Assembly: GCA_028278665.1 (NCBI GenBank)
Contig: JAQAJI010000006.1
Span: 1-49,964 of the forward strand
Direction of reading: 5' to 3'
Length of the DNA: 49,964 nucleotides
Source of the DNA: Candidatus Rariloculus versatilis
GTDB lineage: Bacteria > Pseudomonadota > Gammaproteobacteria > Steroidobacterales > Rariloculaceae
Notes under the pieces: model-generated
Seen by the model: the letters and a program-made list of their open reading frames with translations, nothing else
Databases searched by the model: none
What the model was told of the DNA's origin: nothing
Shown here: positions 1 through 8,088 of the stretch, in pieces
Position numbering within the stretch: the stretch's first letter is position 1
How the letters are laid out: the number at the start of each line of letters is the position of its first letter
Position numbers and translations under genes: made by a program

Positions 1-156
1 CATGGCGAAGCCGTGCTCGGGATCGACGGCGCCGTCCTTGGGCACGAGGTCGCGGACGTGCCCATAGGACGCAAGGACCGCGAAGTCCCGACCGAGATAC
101 TTCTCGATCGTGCGTGCTTTGGCAGGGGACTCGACGATGACCAGGTTCTTGCTCAC
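1..156 (-). CDS. topA: DNA topoisomerase I, N-terminal part (cut by window edge)
   Basis: Type IA topoisomerase that relaxes negatively supercoiled DNA. Only the first 52 codons lie in the window. The peptide begins [20 protein letters not shown], the classic start of the TOPRIM domain, and continues with SYGHVRDL, also typical of TopA. The start is the GTG at 154-156. No strong Shine-Dalgarno is visible. It lies downstream of smg on the same strand, an order common in gammaproteobacteria, and may be the last gene of a dprA-smg-topA unit. The ORF track missed it because it runs off the edge. Confidence 0.93.
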   Translation of the reverse strand, partial: MSKNLVIVESPAKARTIEKYLGRDFAVLASYGHVRDLVPKDGAVDPEHGFAM

Positions 157-327
157 GGCTCGCTCAGGAAGTCAGTGCGGACCGAAACGCCGGCCCTGTG
201 GTCGATCGGTGCCCGGGCGGGCGAACGGACGGCCGCTCCGTGTCCGGTCGCAGCGACTGGGTGCATTGCAAACCGCAAGCCATGGGTCAGCCTGATGGGA
301 TCGTCATGCCGCCGGAATGACGCTGAA

Positions 328-801
328 TCAGTGAACCCAACCCGGATCGTCAGCGAACACGAGATCCTCCATCTGGGCGTACGCCTGCTCGTGGCCGGGC
401 TGACTGAACAGGACCATCATGACAACCCACTTGATGTGCTCGATATCGACTTCCTCGGTATCCAGTGCGAGCAGCCGGTCAATTGCGAGTTCGCGATACG
501 GCGGCGCGAGAATCCCTATCTGTTCCAGATGCAGCAGGTAACCCCTGGAGGCGGGGTCGAGCCGGGTCTGCTCGAAACGGTCGTAGATGCGGATCGCAGC
601 AGCGCGAGACATGTCGCCCGGCGCGACTTCAACCGAGTTCAGTTCGTCGAGCCAGTCGAGCGCCCGCTCGATCTCGCGGGCGCCGAAACCCGCGCGCTCC
701 AGTTCGTCCCTGAGCTCATTGCGATCCGGTTCGAACTCGTCTTCGCTGTCGACGAACGCTTCGAAGAGGTACATGAGAACGTCGAGCACCGTTTCCTTCA
801 T
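328..801 (-). CDS. smg: Smg family protein (DUF494)
   Basis: 157-residue acidic protein beginning MKETVLDVLMYLFEAF, typical of the Smg/DUF494 family, whose members are about 155-160 residues and consistently sit next to dprA and topA. Its molecular role is not established. The start ATG overlaps the dprA stop as TGATG (799-803), so translation of the two genes is probably coupled. No signal peptide or membrane segment is seen. Assignment rests on the N-terminal sequence, the length and the gene order. Confidence 0.93.
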   Translation of the reverse strand: MKETVLDVLMYLFEAFVDSEDEFEPDRNELRDELERAGFGAREIERALDWLDELNSVEVAPGDMSRAAAIRIYDRFEQTRLDPASRGYLLHLEQIGILAPPYRELAIDRLLALDTEEVDIEHIKWVVMMVLFSQPGHEQAYAQMEDLVFADDPGWVH

Positions 802-1910
802 CAGTTCCTTTTCACGAGGCGGCAGTAACGTGCACCGGGCAACGCCTCGACGACCCCACCCATTTCCAGCAGCAGGAGCATGGAGGAAAGCTCTGCCGCC
901 GTCAATCCGGCCGCTTCAAGCAGGTCTGCGGCGCGTACGGGCTCGAAACCGAGCAAGTCCAGGAGCTTGGCATAGGCCGGATCGTCGGTCAGCGGGTCCT
1001 TCGAAGACATCGTTGAATCCGGCTGGCCGAAATCGGCGGCGACAAGCTGGGGCGCGAGTTCAGCAAGGATTTCGTCCCCTTCCTCGGCGATGCCTGCGCC
1101 GTCGCGAATCAGCTTGTGGCAGCCTTTCGCGAGCGGATTGTGTATGGAGCCCGGGATCGCGAACACTTCGCGGCCGTAGTCCGCCGCAAGCCGCGCGGTG
1201 ATCAGCGAGCCGCTGCGCCGCGTTGCTTCAACAACGAGTGTGCCGAGCGAGAGTCCGGCAATGATGCGATTACGCTGAGGGAACTGGAACGGGCGCACCG
1301 GCGTGCCTGGCGGGTACTCCGATACGATGAGTCCGCACTCCGCGATGCGAGCCGCGAGCTTGCGGTTGCGGCGCGGATACACGCTGTCGATACCACAGCC
1401 GAGCACTGCGATCGTGCTGCCGTTTCCGGCGAGCGCCCCGCGGTGGCTCGCGCTGTCGATGCCTGTAGCGAGGCCGCTCGTGATCGTCAGACCGCTGCGG
1501 CTCAGATGCTCCGCAAAGTACTCGGCGTTGGCCCGGCCGCCCGACGTCGGATTGCGGCTGCCGACGATCGCGAGCTGCGCTGCGGCCAGCAGCGCCGTGT
1601 CCGTGCCGTCGACCCACAGCGCGAGCGGAGCGTCCGGAATTTCCCTGAGACGCGCGGGATACGTCGGATCGTCGAGCGCGATCAGGGCATGGCCGCGCTC
1701 GTCGAGCCAGCGGAGCCAGCGGGCGAGCAGTTCCCGGTCCGGTTCGCGCAGCCGCGCGGCGGACTCCGGCGCGATGCCGCCGGACACAAGTTCGCGGACC
1801 GGTGTCGCGAGCAGCGCGTCGGCCGAACCGGCCCGCTGCAGCGCCCGGCGCCACGCTGCCGTGGCCGACGGCTGGGTCTGCAGCAGGACCAGCCAGGCCT
1901 CAGGCGCCAT
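801..1910 (-). CDS. dprA: DNA-processing protein DprA/Smf
   Basis: Single-stranded DNA-binding protein that loads RecA on incoming DNA during natural transformation. The extended Rossmann core is clear: GSRNPTSGGRANAEYF, SGLATGIDSASHRGAL, VLGCGIDSVYP, SEYPPGTPVRPFQFPQRNR and a GSLITARLAADYGR segment. A C-terminal winged-helix (DML1-like) region follows. The ORF track starts at 2036, but the first 42 codons of that reading lie mostly inside the repeat element at 1922-2111 and do not look like DprA. The ATG at 1910 (MAPEAWLVLL) gives a normal-sized 369-residue protein. It ends in a TGATG overlap with smg. Confidence 0.94.
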   Translation of the reverse strand: MAPEAWLVLLQTQPSATAAWRRALQRAGSADALLATPVRELVSGGIAPESAARLREPDRELLARWLRWLDERGHALIALDDPTYPARLREIPDAPLALWVDGTDTALLAAAQLAIVGSRNPTSGGRANAEYFAEHLSRSGLTITSGLATGIDSASHRGALAGNGSTIAVLGCGIDSVYPRRNRKLAARIAECGLIVSEYPPGTPVRPFQFPQRNRIIAGLSLGTLVVEATRRSGSLITARLAADYGREVFAIPGSIHNPLAKGCHKLIRDGAGIAEEGDEILAELAPQLVAADFGQPDSTMSSKDPLTDDPAYAKLLDLLGFEPVRAADLLEAAGLTAAELSSMLLLLEMGGVVEALPGARYCRLVKRN

Positions 1911-1921
1911 CGATGAGCCTG

Positions 1922-2111
1922 GGAGCCTGCGCCGCAGGAAGTCGCGAATCGCCGTCTTCGGCGAGGCGTTTCGCCCCAAGCGAAAATTCGCTATCGCCGT
2001 CTGCACATTCAATCGATTGAGAAGAGTATGAGCCATATTTGACGAAATCGATCGGGCGAAAGGGCGGATGAGCGCGGATTTGCAGCCGCGAAATCCTGTG
2101 GCGCAGGCTCC
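1922..2111. repeat. MITE-like inverted-repeat element, copy A
   Basis: A roughly 190-bp element with imperfect terminal inverted repeats. The left end GGAGCCTGCGCCGCAGGA matches the reverse complement of the right end at 17 of 18 positions. The inner segment CATATTTGACGAAATCGATC and the following GCGGATTTGCAGCCG recur in copy B at 28367-28527. It has no coding content; ORFs through it are spurious. It sits in the divergent dprA/def intergenic region. The internal arms are less well matched than in copy B. Confidence 0.8.
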
Positions 2112-2311
2112 TGATGTTGCTTTCGCTGCAAATGGCGAGACGTGTGGGCCACATCGCTCGTGCGCGTTGGCTCCCTGACGATTGCATGGCTCATCCGATC
2201 GAACCTGGGCTCACGATCTTCGGTGCCGGGCGACTCGTCCGGCAAGCGCACTTTCTCGGCAAAAGGCCGCCGATTGACAGTATTTCGGGCGAATCGGGCA
2301 GTCGGGCTTGC

Positions 2312-2320
2312 TGCTATACT
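2312..2320 (+). promoter_or_regulatory. Possible extended -10 promoter for def
   Basis: TGCTATACT matches an extended -10 box (TGnTATACT) about 50 bases before the def ATG. No good -35 lies 16-18 bases upstream; a TTGACA at 2274-2279 is far too distant. The position would drive the def-fmt-rsmB-ntrYX run. This is a pattern match only. Confidence 0.4.
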
Positions 2321-2369
2321 GCGCCGCAACGCCCCGCTGCGGACCGCCCCGCGACCCGCTCCCACGACC

Positions 2370-2915
2370 ATGGCACGACTCGAGATTCTCGAATACCCCG
2401 ACAAGCGGCTCCGCCTCAGGGCCGAGCCGGTCGAGAAGGTCGATGACACAGTCCGGACCCTCGTGTCGGACATGCTCGACACCATGTATGCGGCGGCCGG
2501 GATCGGTCTTGCCGCGACCCAGGTCAACGTCCGCAAGCGTGTGCTCGTGATCGACGTTTCCGAGACGCGTAACGAGCCGCACGTCCTGATCAACCCGGAA
2601 ATCGTCCATGCCGAAGGCAAGCTCAGTTCGGAGGAAGGCTGCCTCTCCGTTCCGGACGTCTTCGACTACGTCGAGCGTGCCGAGCGAATCAAGGCCACCT
2701 ACCTCGACCGCGATGGCCAGCCCGCGCAACTGGAGGCCGAGGACCTGCTCGCCGTCTGCGTTCAGCATGAGATCGATCATCTCGACGGCAAGCTCTTCGT
2801 CGATTACCTCTCCGAACTGAAGCGGCAGCGGCTGAAGAAGAAGGCGTTCAAGAAGGTCAGGCGCAGCGCGAATGAAGTGCCGCCGCGGCAATCGATCTCC
2901 GCACGGCTGATCTGA
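2370..2915 (+). CDS. def: Peptide deformylase
   Basis: Fe(II)/Zn metalloenzyme that removes the formyl group from the N-terminal methionine of nascent proteins. All three family motifs are present: [17 protein letters not shown] (metal-ligand Cys) and QHEIDHLDG (two metal-ligand His and the catalytic Glu). The ATG at 2370 gives [15 protein letters not shown], the usual N-terminus, and 181 residues; the longer track ORF is a read-through of the upstream region. It is followed 15 bases later by fmt, which makes the opposite reaction possible (formylation of Met-tRNA), the standard pairing. Confidence 0.97.
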   Translation: MARLEILEYPDKRLRLRAEPVEKVDDTVRTLVSDMLDTMYAAAGIGLAATQVNVRKRVLVIDVSETRNEPHVLINPEIVHAEGKLSSEEGCLSVPDVFDYVERAERIKATYLDRDGQPAQLEAEDLLAVCVQHEIDHLDGKLFVDYLSELKRQRLKKKAFKKVRRSANEVPPRQSISARLI

Positions 2916-2930
2916 CGGCTGCGGGCGCCG

Positions 2931-3872
2931 TTGAGCGAACCAGCACGAATCGCGTTCGCCGGGACGCCCGAATTCGCGGTTCCCGTGCTCGAGCAGCTCG
3001 CCGCTTGCAGAGCGGCGATCCCGCTCGTGCTTACGCAACCGGATCGCCGCGCCGGCCGCGGCCGGAAACTCACCCCGTCACCAGTCAAGCGCACGGCGCA
3101 ACAACTGGGCCTGGGGGTTCAGCAGCCGGCGGCGCTCGGCGATCCGGGGCTGGCCGAATCCTGGGGACCGCCGCCCGATGTGCTGGTCGTCGCCGCTTAC
3201 GGGCTGCTGCTGCCGCGCTGGCTGCTCCAATGGCCGCGTTGCGCGTGCATCAATGTTCACGCTTCGTTGCTGCCGCGCTGGCGCGGCGCTGCGCCGATCC
3301 AGCGCGCGATCCTTGCCGGGGATGCCGAGACCGGAATCAGCATCATGCGGATGGAGGAGGGACTCGACACGGGTCCGGTCTATGCAAGCCGCGCCGTGCG
3401 TATCGACCCCGGCATGACGGCCGGCCGGCTGCACGACGCGCTGGCTCAACTTGGCGCGGCGCTGCTTGGCGAGGTATTGCCCGACATCCTCGCCGGCCGC
3501 ATTGTCCCTCGCCCCCAGGACGACGCGGCGGCGACGTACGCCGGCAAGATCGCCAAGTCCGACGCACGCCTCGATCTGGCCCTGAGTGCCGTGGAACTCG
3601 AACGGCAGGTGAGGGCATTCAATCCCTGGCCCGTGGCGGAAGCGGAGCTGACTGACGGTCGACGGCTCAGGATCTGGCAGGCGGCGGCGGTCGACGCCGA
3701 TGTGGCGGCGTCACCCGGGACGATCCTGGCGGCCGGTGCTTCGGGCATCGACGTTTCAAGCGGCAATGGACTGCTCCGGCTCGAGCGGGTACAGGCGCCG
3801 GCCTCCGCTGCGATGGATGCCCGCGCCTGGCTCGCGGCCCACAGCCTGGAGGGCGTTTCGTTTGTCTGCTGA
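2931..3872 (+). CDS. fmt: Methionyl-tRNA formyltransferase
   Basis: Transfers a formyl group from 10-formyl-THF to initiator Met-tRNA. It starts at a TTG (SEPARIAFAGTPEFAVPVLEQL). The formyl-THF site motif NVHASLLPRWRGAAPIQ and the LDTGPVY segment mark the hydrolase-like catalytic domain, and a C-terminal OB-like domain follows. At 313 residues it is normal for the family. The end overlaps the rsmB start by 11 bases, and def is immediately upstream, so the three are probably one transcript. Confidence 0.96.
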   Translation: MSEPARIAFAGTPEFAVPVLEQLAACRAAIPLVLTQPDRRAGRGRKLTPSPVKRTAQQLGLGVQQPAALGDPGLAESWGPPPDVLVVAAYGLLLPRWLLQWPRCACINVHASLLPRWRGAAPIQRAILAGDAETGISIMRMEEGLDTGPVYASRAVRIDPGMTAGRLHDALAQLGAALLGEVLPDILAGRIVPRPQDDAAATYAGKIAKSDARLDLALSAVELERQVRAFNPWPVAEAELTDGRRLRIWQAAAVDADVAASPGTILAAGASGIDVSSGNGLLRLERVQAPASAAMDARAWLAAHSLEGVSFVC

Positions 3873-5208
3873 ACGTGGCGCCGTCGGCGCCCGTGTCCGC
3901 GCCACGGCCGCGAAGCTCAACGCGGCGATCGTGCGCGACGGGCGGACGCTCGACAGCACGCTGACGGAGCCGGCCTCGCTACCGGAGCGGGACCTGTCGC
4001 TGCTCAGGGCCTTGCTCTATGGTTCGATTCGCTGGCATCACCGGCTTGCCTGGCAGCTAGAGCGACTGCTGACCGGCAAGCTCGGGCGCGGGCGCCGGGA
4101 TGCCGAACTCGCGGCGCTGCTTCGGCTCGGACTTTTTCAGTTGCAGTGGCTCAGGATTCCCGACCATGCGGCGGTCTCGGCGACCGTGGACGCGGCAGCG
4201 CTCATCGGCGCCGCCCGGCGGCGCGGTCTCGTCAACGCCGTGCTCAGGCGTTTCAGGCGCGACGAGCAGCAGCTCGATGCCGAAATGGGCGGCGCGCCGG
4301 AGGCGCTCTGGAGCCACCCGCCCTGGCTCATCGAAGCGCTCGCGAATGACTGGGAGGGGCGCGCCGAGACGATTCTGACAGCCAATAACGGGCAACCGCC
4401 GATGTGGCTGCGTGTGAACACGCTTCGCGTCAGTGTCGACGACTACGCTGCAACGCTGGCTCGATCCGGCCACACTTGCCGGCGCCTCGAAACCGCGCCG
4501 GCCGCGCTGCTGCTCGACAAACCCGTGTCCACGGCGAACCTGCCGGGCTACGCGGAAGGGCTCGTCTCGGTGCAGGATGCCGCCGCGCAACTCGCCGCGT
4601 CCTGTCTGGAACTCAGGCCGGGCCAGCGGGTCCTCGATGCCTGCGCCGCACCCGGCGGCAAGACGGCGCACATGCTCGAGGCCTGCCCGGACCTCGCCGA
4701 GGTCGTGGCTCTGGATCGCGACCAGGACCGACTCGGGGTCGCCGCAGACAACCTCGCGCGGCTCGGGCTGTCCGCGACCTTGGTGGCGGGCGACGCGGCG
4801 GACACGGATGCGTGGTGGGACGGACGCCTGTTCGACCGAATCCTCGTCGATGCGCCGTGCAGCGCGATCGGCGTCGTACGGCGCCACCCCGACATCAAGG
4901 TGTTGCGGCGCGAGAGCGATCGCGATTGTGTCGCCAGGCTGCAGGCGCGGTTGCTCGAGCGGCTCTGGCCGTTGCTCAGCCGTGGTGGCAGGCTGGTTTA
5001 CGCGACCTGCACGGTGCTCAGGCAGGAGAATCACGCACAGATCGAACGATTCCTCGGGTCGGCGGCGGACGCATCGCTTGCCGGCGGCCCTCAGCAAGGC
5101 CACCGGCAGATCCTCCCCGGGGAGGCGAACATGGATGGGTTCTATTATGCTTGCCTGAGAAAGCACGACGCTCGGCAAGATTCCCGTGCATCATCCCCGC
5201 AACAATGA
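3862..5208 (+). CDS. rsmB: 16S rRNA (cytosine-967-C5)-methyltransferase RsmB
   Basis: SAM-dependent m5C methyltransferase for 16S rRNA position 967. An N-terminal NusB-like RNA-binding domain (about residues 5-140) precedes the Fmu/Sun methyltransferase domain. Motifs seen are the SAM-binding CAAPGGKTAHMLE, DAPCSAIGVVRRHPDIK and YATCTVLRQEN; the last two carry the paired cysteines of this class. The TTG at 3862 overlaps the fmt stop by 11 bases and gives 448 residues, close to the usual length; the track start at 3700 would run deep into fmt. The C-terminus DGFYYACLRK is typical. Confidence 0.95.
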   Translation: MSAERGAVGARVRATAAKLNAAIVRDGRTLDSTLTEPASLPERDLSLLRALLYGSIRWHHRLAWQLERLLTGKLGRGRRDAELAALLRLGLFQLQWLRIPDHAAVSATVDAAALIGAARRRGLVNAVLRRFRRDEQQLDAEMGGAPEALWSHPPWLIEALANDWEGRAETILTANNGQPPMWLRVNTLRVSVDDYAATLARSGHTCRRLETAPAALLLDKPVSTANLPGYAEGLVSVQDAAAQLAASCLELRPGQRVLDACAAPGGKTAHMLEACPDLAEVVALDRDQDRLGVAADNLARLGLSATLVAGDAADTDAWWDGRLFDRILVDAPCSAIGVVRRHPDIKVLRRESDRDCVARLQARLLERLWPLLSRGGRLVYATCTVLRQENHAQIERFLGSAADASLAGGPQQGHRQILPGEANMDGFYYACLRKHDARQDSRASSPQQ

Positions 5209-5233
5209 TCAGGGTACAGGGCCGCCCGCTCGC

Positions 5234-5809
5234 GTGAGCCGGCTCGTCGCGGTTTGTGTCGCACTCGTGCTGGTGCCCGGTGCCGCTGCCGACGCACAGG
5301 AGGATCCCGGCCGCTTCGAGGTGCGCTCCGCGAGCGCCGGGCTCGAGTCTGGCACCGACGTCTATTTTCTCGACGCCCGGCTGGAACTCAGGCTCTCGAC
5401 CGAGGCTCGCCAAGCCCTCGAGTCCGGTGTGCCCCTCAGCATTCGCGTTGAGGTCGAGATCATCCACGTGCGGCGCTTTCTGCTCGACCGGGAGAGTGCC
5501 GAGCTGACCCAGCTCTATGAGCTTCAATATCATCCGTTGCTCGAGCGCTACACCGTGCGCAACGTCAACAGCGGTACGCTCGATACTTTTTCATCGCTGT
5601 TTGCCGCGCTCAACTCTCTTGGCCGGATCGACCGACTGCCGCTGATCGACCAGGCGTTGCTCGACCCCGAGCGGATTTACGATGTCCGGTTGCGCGTCCT
5701 GCTCGACACCGAACAATTGCCGGGTCCGTTGCGCCTGCTGGCCTTCTGGCGGCGCGACTGGTCGCTCGGCAGCGAGTGGTACAGATGGAGCCTCGAAGAA
5801 GTCGAATAA
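5234..5809 (+). CDS. DUF4390 exported protein
   Basis: About 191 residues starting at a GTG (VSRLVAVCVALVLV) with a signal-peptide-like hydrophobic stretch and an AAADAQ cleavage region; an alternative ATG lies at 5186. The body (FEVRSASAGLESGTDVYFLD, then VEVEIIHVRRF) matches the DUF4390 family, which sits between rsmB and ntrY in many proteobacteria. Function is unknown. The position suggests a periplasmic partner of the NtrY sensor, but that is inference. The 3' end overlaps the start of ntrY by about 25 bases. Confidence 0.85.
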   Translation: MSRLVAVCVALVLVPGAAADAQEDPGRFEVRSASAGLESGTDVYFLDARLELRLSTEARQALESGVPLSIRVEVEIIHVRRFLLDRESAELTQLYELQYHPLLERYTVRNVNSGTLDTFSSLFAALNSLGRIDRLPLIDQALLDPERIYDVRLRVLLDTEQLPGPLRLLAFWRRDWSLGSEWYRWSLEEVE

Positions 5810-6408
5810 GGAACGTGCTCTACGGTGTGCTGCTGATCGCGGCGGCGCTGCTGTGGATCGTCGGCCTGCTGTTGTTCAGCCAGGTGACGGAAAACTCCGA
5901 CGATTTCGCCCGCTGGACGAACTGGATCTTCCTGATCAACGCGGTCGGCATCGCGGTACTCGCGACGCTGATCGCCGGCAATCTGATTCGCCTGATACGC
6001 GACCATCGACGCCAGGTTCCGGGCTCGCGCCTGGAAACGCGCGTGGTGACACTGCTCGTCGTCCTCGCGATCGCACCACTGGTGGTCGTCTACGGCTTCT
6101 CGGTCGAGTTCATCAACCGCGGTATCGACGAGTGGTTCAATGTCGACGTCGAGCAGGGCCTCGGCAACGCCCTCGAACTCAGCCAGACCGCGCTCGATCT
6201 TGAGACCCGTGACAGCGTCGCCGCGCTCCAGGCCATGGCTCGCGAGCTGGACTCGCCCGAGGCGCGGGCCGACCTCGCGACGCAGGTGGGCCGGCTGCAG
6301 CGCGAACGCGGCGCCCGGGAACTCACGATCTTCGGGCCGAACAACCAGATCATCGCGACGAGTGCCGAGGATCCCGAAGCAGCCGTGCCGCCTCAGCCGA
6401 GCGAGTAA
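5785..6408 (+). pseudogene. NtrY-type sensor kinase, N-terminal half (cut by in-frame TAA)
   Basis: N-terminal portion of an NtrY-family sensor histidine kinase: three hydrophobic helices (about residues 12-30, 43-66 and 85-105), then the first part of a periplasmic domain. It ends at TAA 6406-6408. The next ORF begins with ATG at 6409 in exactly the same frame and continues the same protein, so the full kinase would be about 767 residues with a single nonsense codon. The start is ATG 5785 (MEPRRSRIRN); a GTG at 5776 is possible. The stop may be a real mutation, a sequencing error, or a point of termination-reinitiation. Confidence 0.85.
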
Positions 6409-8088
6409 ATGCTGCTGCGATTCAGACCTGCCCAGATCGATTCGAACCTCGGCGGCGGCGTGGCGCGCCAGCCGAGCGACGATATCGTTCTTACACAGCG
6501 CTTGGACGAGCCGTACGTCAACGTCGAGCCCACGGCCGACGGCCGCTTTCAGATCACGACGGCCATCGCATTGAGCCCGCAACTTCAGACGGGCGAAACG
6601 CAGATCCTGCGAGCAGTCTTCCCGGTGCCTGTGCGCTTCAGCGAGCTAGCCAACTCCGTGGAGGGGAGCTTCAATCAGTTTACCGGGCTCGACTTCCAGC
6701 GAACTGCGCTCAAGTACGGGTTCACGTTAACGCTGAGTCTCGTACTGCTCATTGCGCTGCTCGCTTCCGTTTACGGTGCGTTCTTTTCCGCGCGGCGGCT
6801 GATCGGTCCCATCCAGCAGCTCATGCAGGGGACGCAAGCGGTTGCGCGCGGCGACCTCGACACGCGACTGACTGCGCCGGCTCACGACGAGATCGGCTTT
6901 CTTGTCAATTCCTTCAATGACATGACGCAACGCCTCGGGCGTGCACGCCAGGAGGCCAGAATCAGCGAGCAGCTCGTCGAGAGCGAGCGACGGAAGCTCG
7001 CGGTCATTCTCGCGCGGCTCTCGACGGGCGTGGTGTCGCTTGAACCGGACATGCGCATCCGCACGGCGAACGGCGCTGCGAGCGCAATTTTCGGTGCCGA
7101 TCTCGAATCGCATATCGGCGAATCGCTCGAGGAGCTGTCGGAAACGAGACCGCAACTCGCGCAGTTCCTGAACGTCGCGCGTGCGCACACGGAGCGCCAC
7201 GAAACCGAATGGCGCGAACAGATCGTGCTCAGGGGCGAAGCGCGACGCCGGGTGCTCATGTGCACCTGCACGGAGCTGCCCGCGGAGGAGAACGCCCCGG
7301 GTGGATTCGTCATGGTTTTCGACGACATTACGGACTTGCTGCAGGCCCAGCGCAGCGCTGCCTGGGGCGAGGTCGCGCGGCGGCTCGCGCACGAGATCAA
7401 GAACCCGCTGACCCCGATCCAGCTCTCGGCCGAGCGACTCAGACGGCGCTATCTGGACGCCGACTCGAAGGAACTGGATCTGCTGGACCGTTCCACGTAC
7501 ACGATCATTCAGCAGGTCGAAGCGATGAAGGACATGGTCAACGCGTTCAGCGAGTATGCGCGCGCGCCCGTCATGGAACCCAGCGTTGTCGACATCAACG
7601 AACTGATCGCCGAGGTGGCGGAACTCTACCGGCACCAGGAGACTGCCGTCGCCATCGAACTCGCATCGGACGGGGAGCTGCCGCGCATCGAAGTCGACAT
7701 CGGGCGAATGCGACAGGTGTTGCACAACCTGATGCGCAACGCGCTGGAGGCGACCGAGAGTCGCGAGGGTGCGCGCGTCAACATCGCGACACGCTACGTC
7801 GAAGCCAAAGCACGGGAGTTCGTGGAGGTTCTCGTTACCGACAACGGCCCGGGATTCTCCCCGGACATCATCGATCAGGCATTCGAGCCGTACGTGACGA
7901 GCAAGGCCAAGGGTACGGGCCTCGGGCTTGCGATCGTGAAGAAACTCATCGAGGAACACGGCGGCCAGATACGCGCCGGAAATGCCGAACACGGCGGGGC
8001 GCGGATCGTTATACTTCTACCTGCATCGCTGGCAAGCGGGGCCGTTCAGGTGGCTGGCGGCAATGAGCAACGGAGGGAACTGGCGTGA
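6409..8088 (+). pseudogene. NtrY-type sensor kinase, C-terminal half (HAMP-PAS-HisKA-HATPase)
   Basis: 559 codons in frame with the upstream half. Order: rest of the periplasmic domain (1-100), a membrane helix (about 104-126), HAMP, a PAS domain (about 195-300), HisKA with the phosphoacceptor His near 328 in RRLAHEIKNPLTPIQ, then an ATPase domain with N box LMRNALEATES, DNGPGF and KGTGLGLAIVKK. The kinase core looks intact. If translated alone from ATG 6409 it would need to export about 100 residues without a signal peptide, which argues against function as a separate protein. It overlaps ntrX by 4 bases (ATGA-type GTGA). Confidence 0.85.

Noticed and set aside
1900-2187. Small ORFs through repeat copy A and the dprA N-terminal extension
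   Set aside because: Their translation comes from the non-coding repeat; the same peptide (RLQIRAHPPFRPI-like) appears at copy B, showing a shared DNA element rather than a gene.
2274-2320. TTGACA (2274) paired with TATACT (2315) as a def promoter
   Set aside because: The spacing of about 35 bases is far too large; only the extended -10 is retained as a weak candidate.
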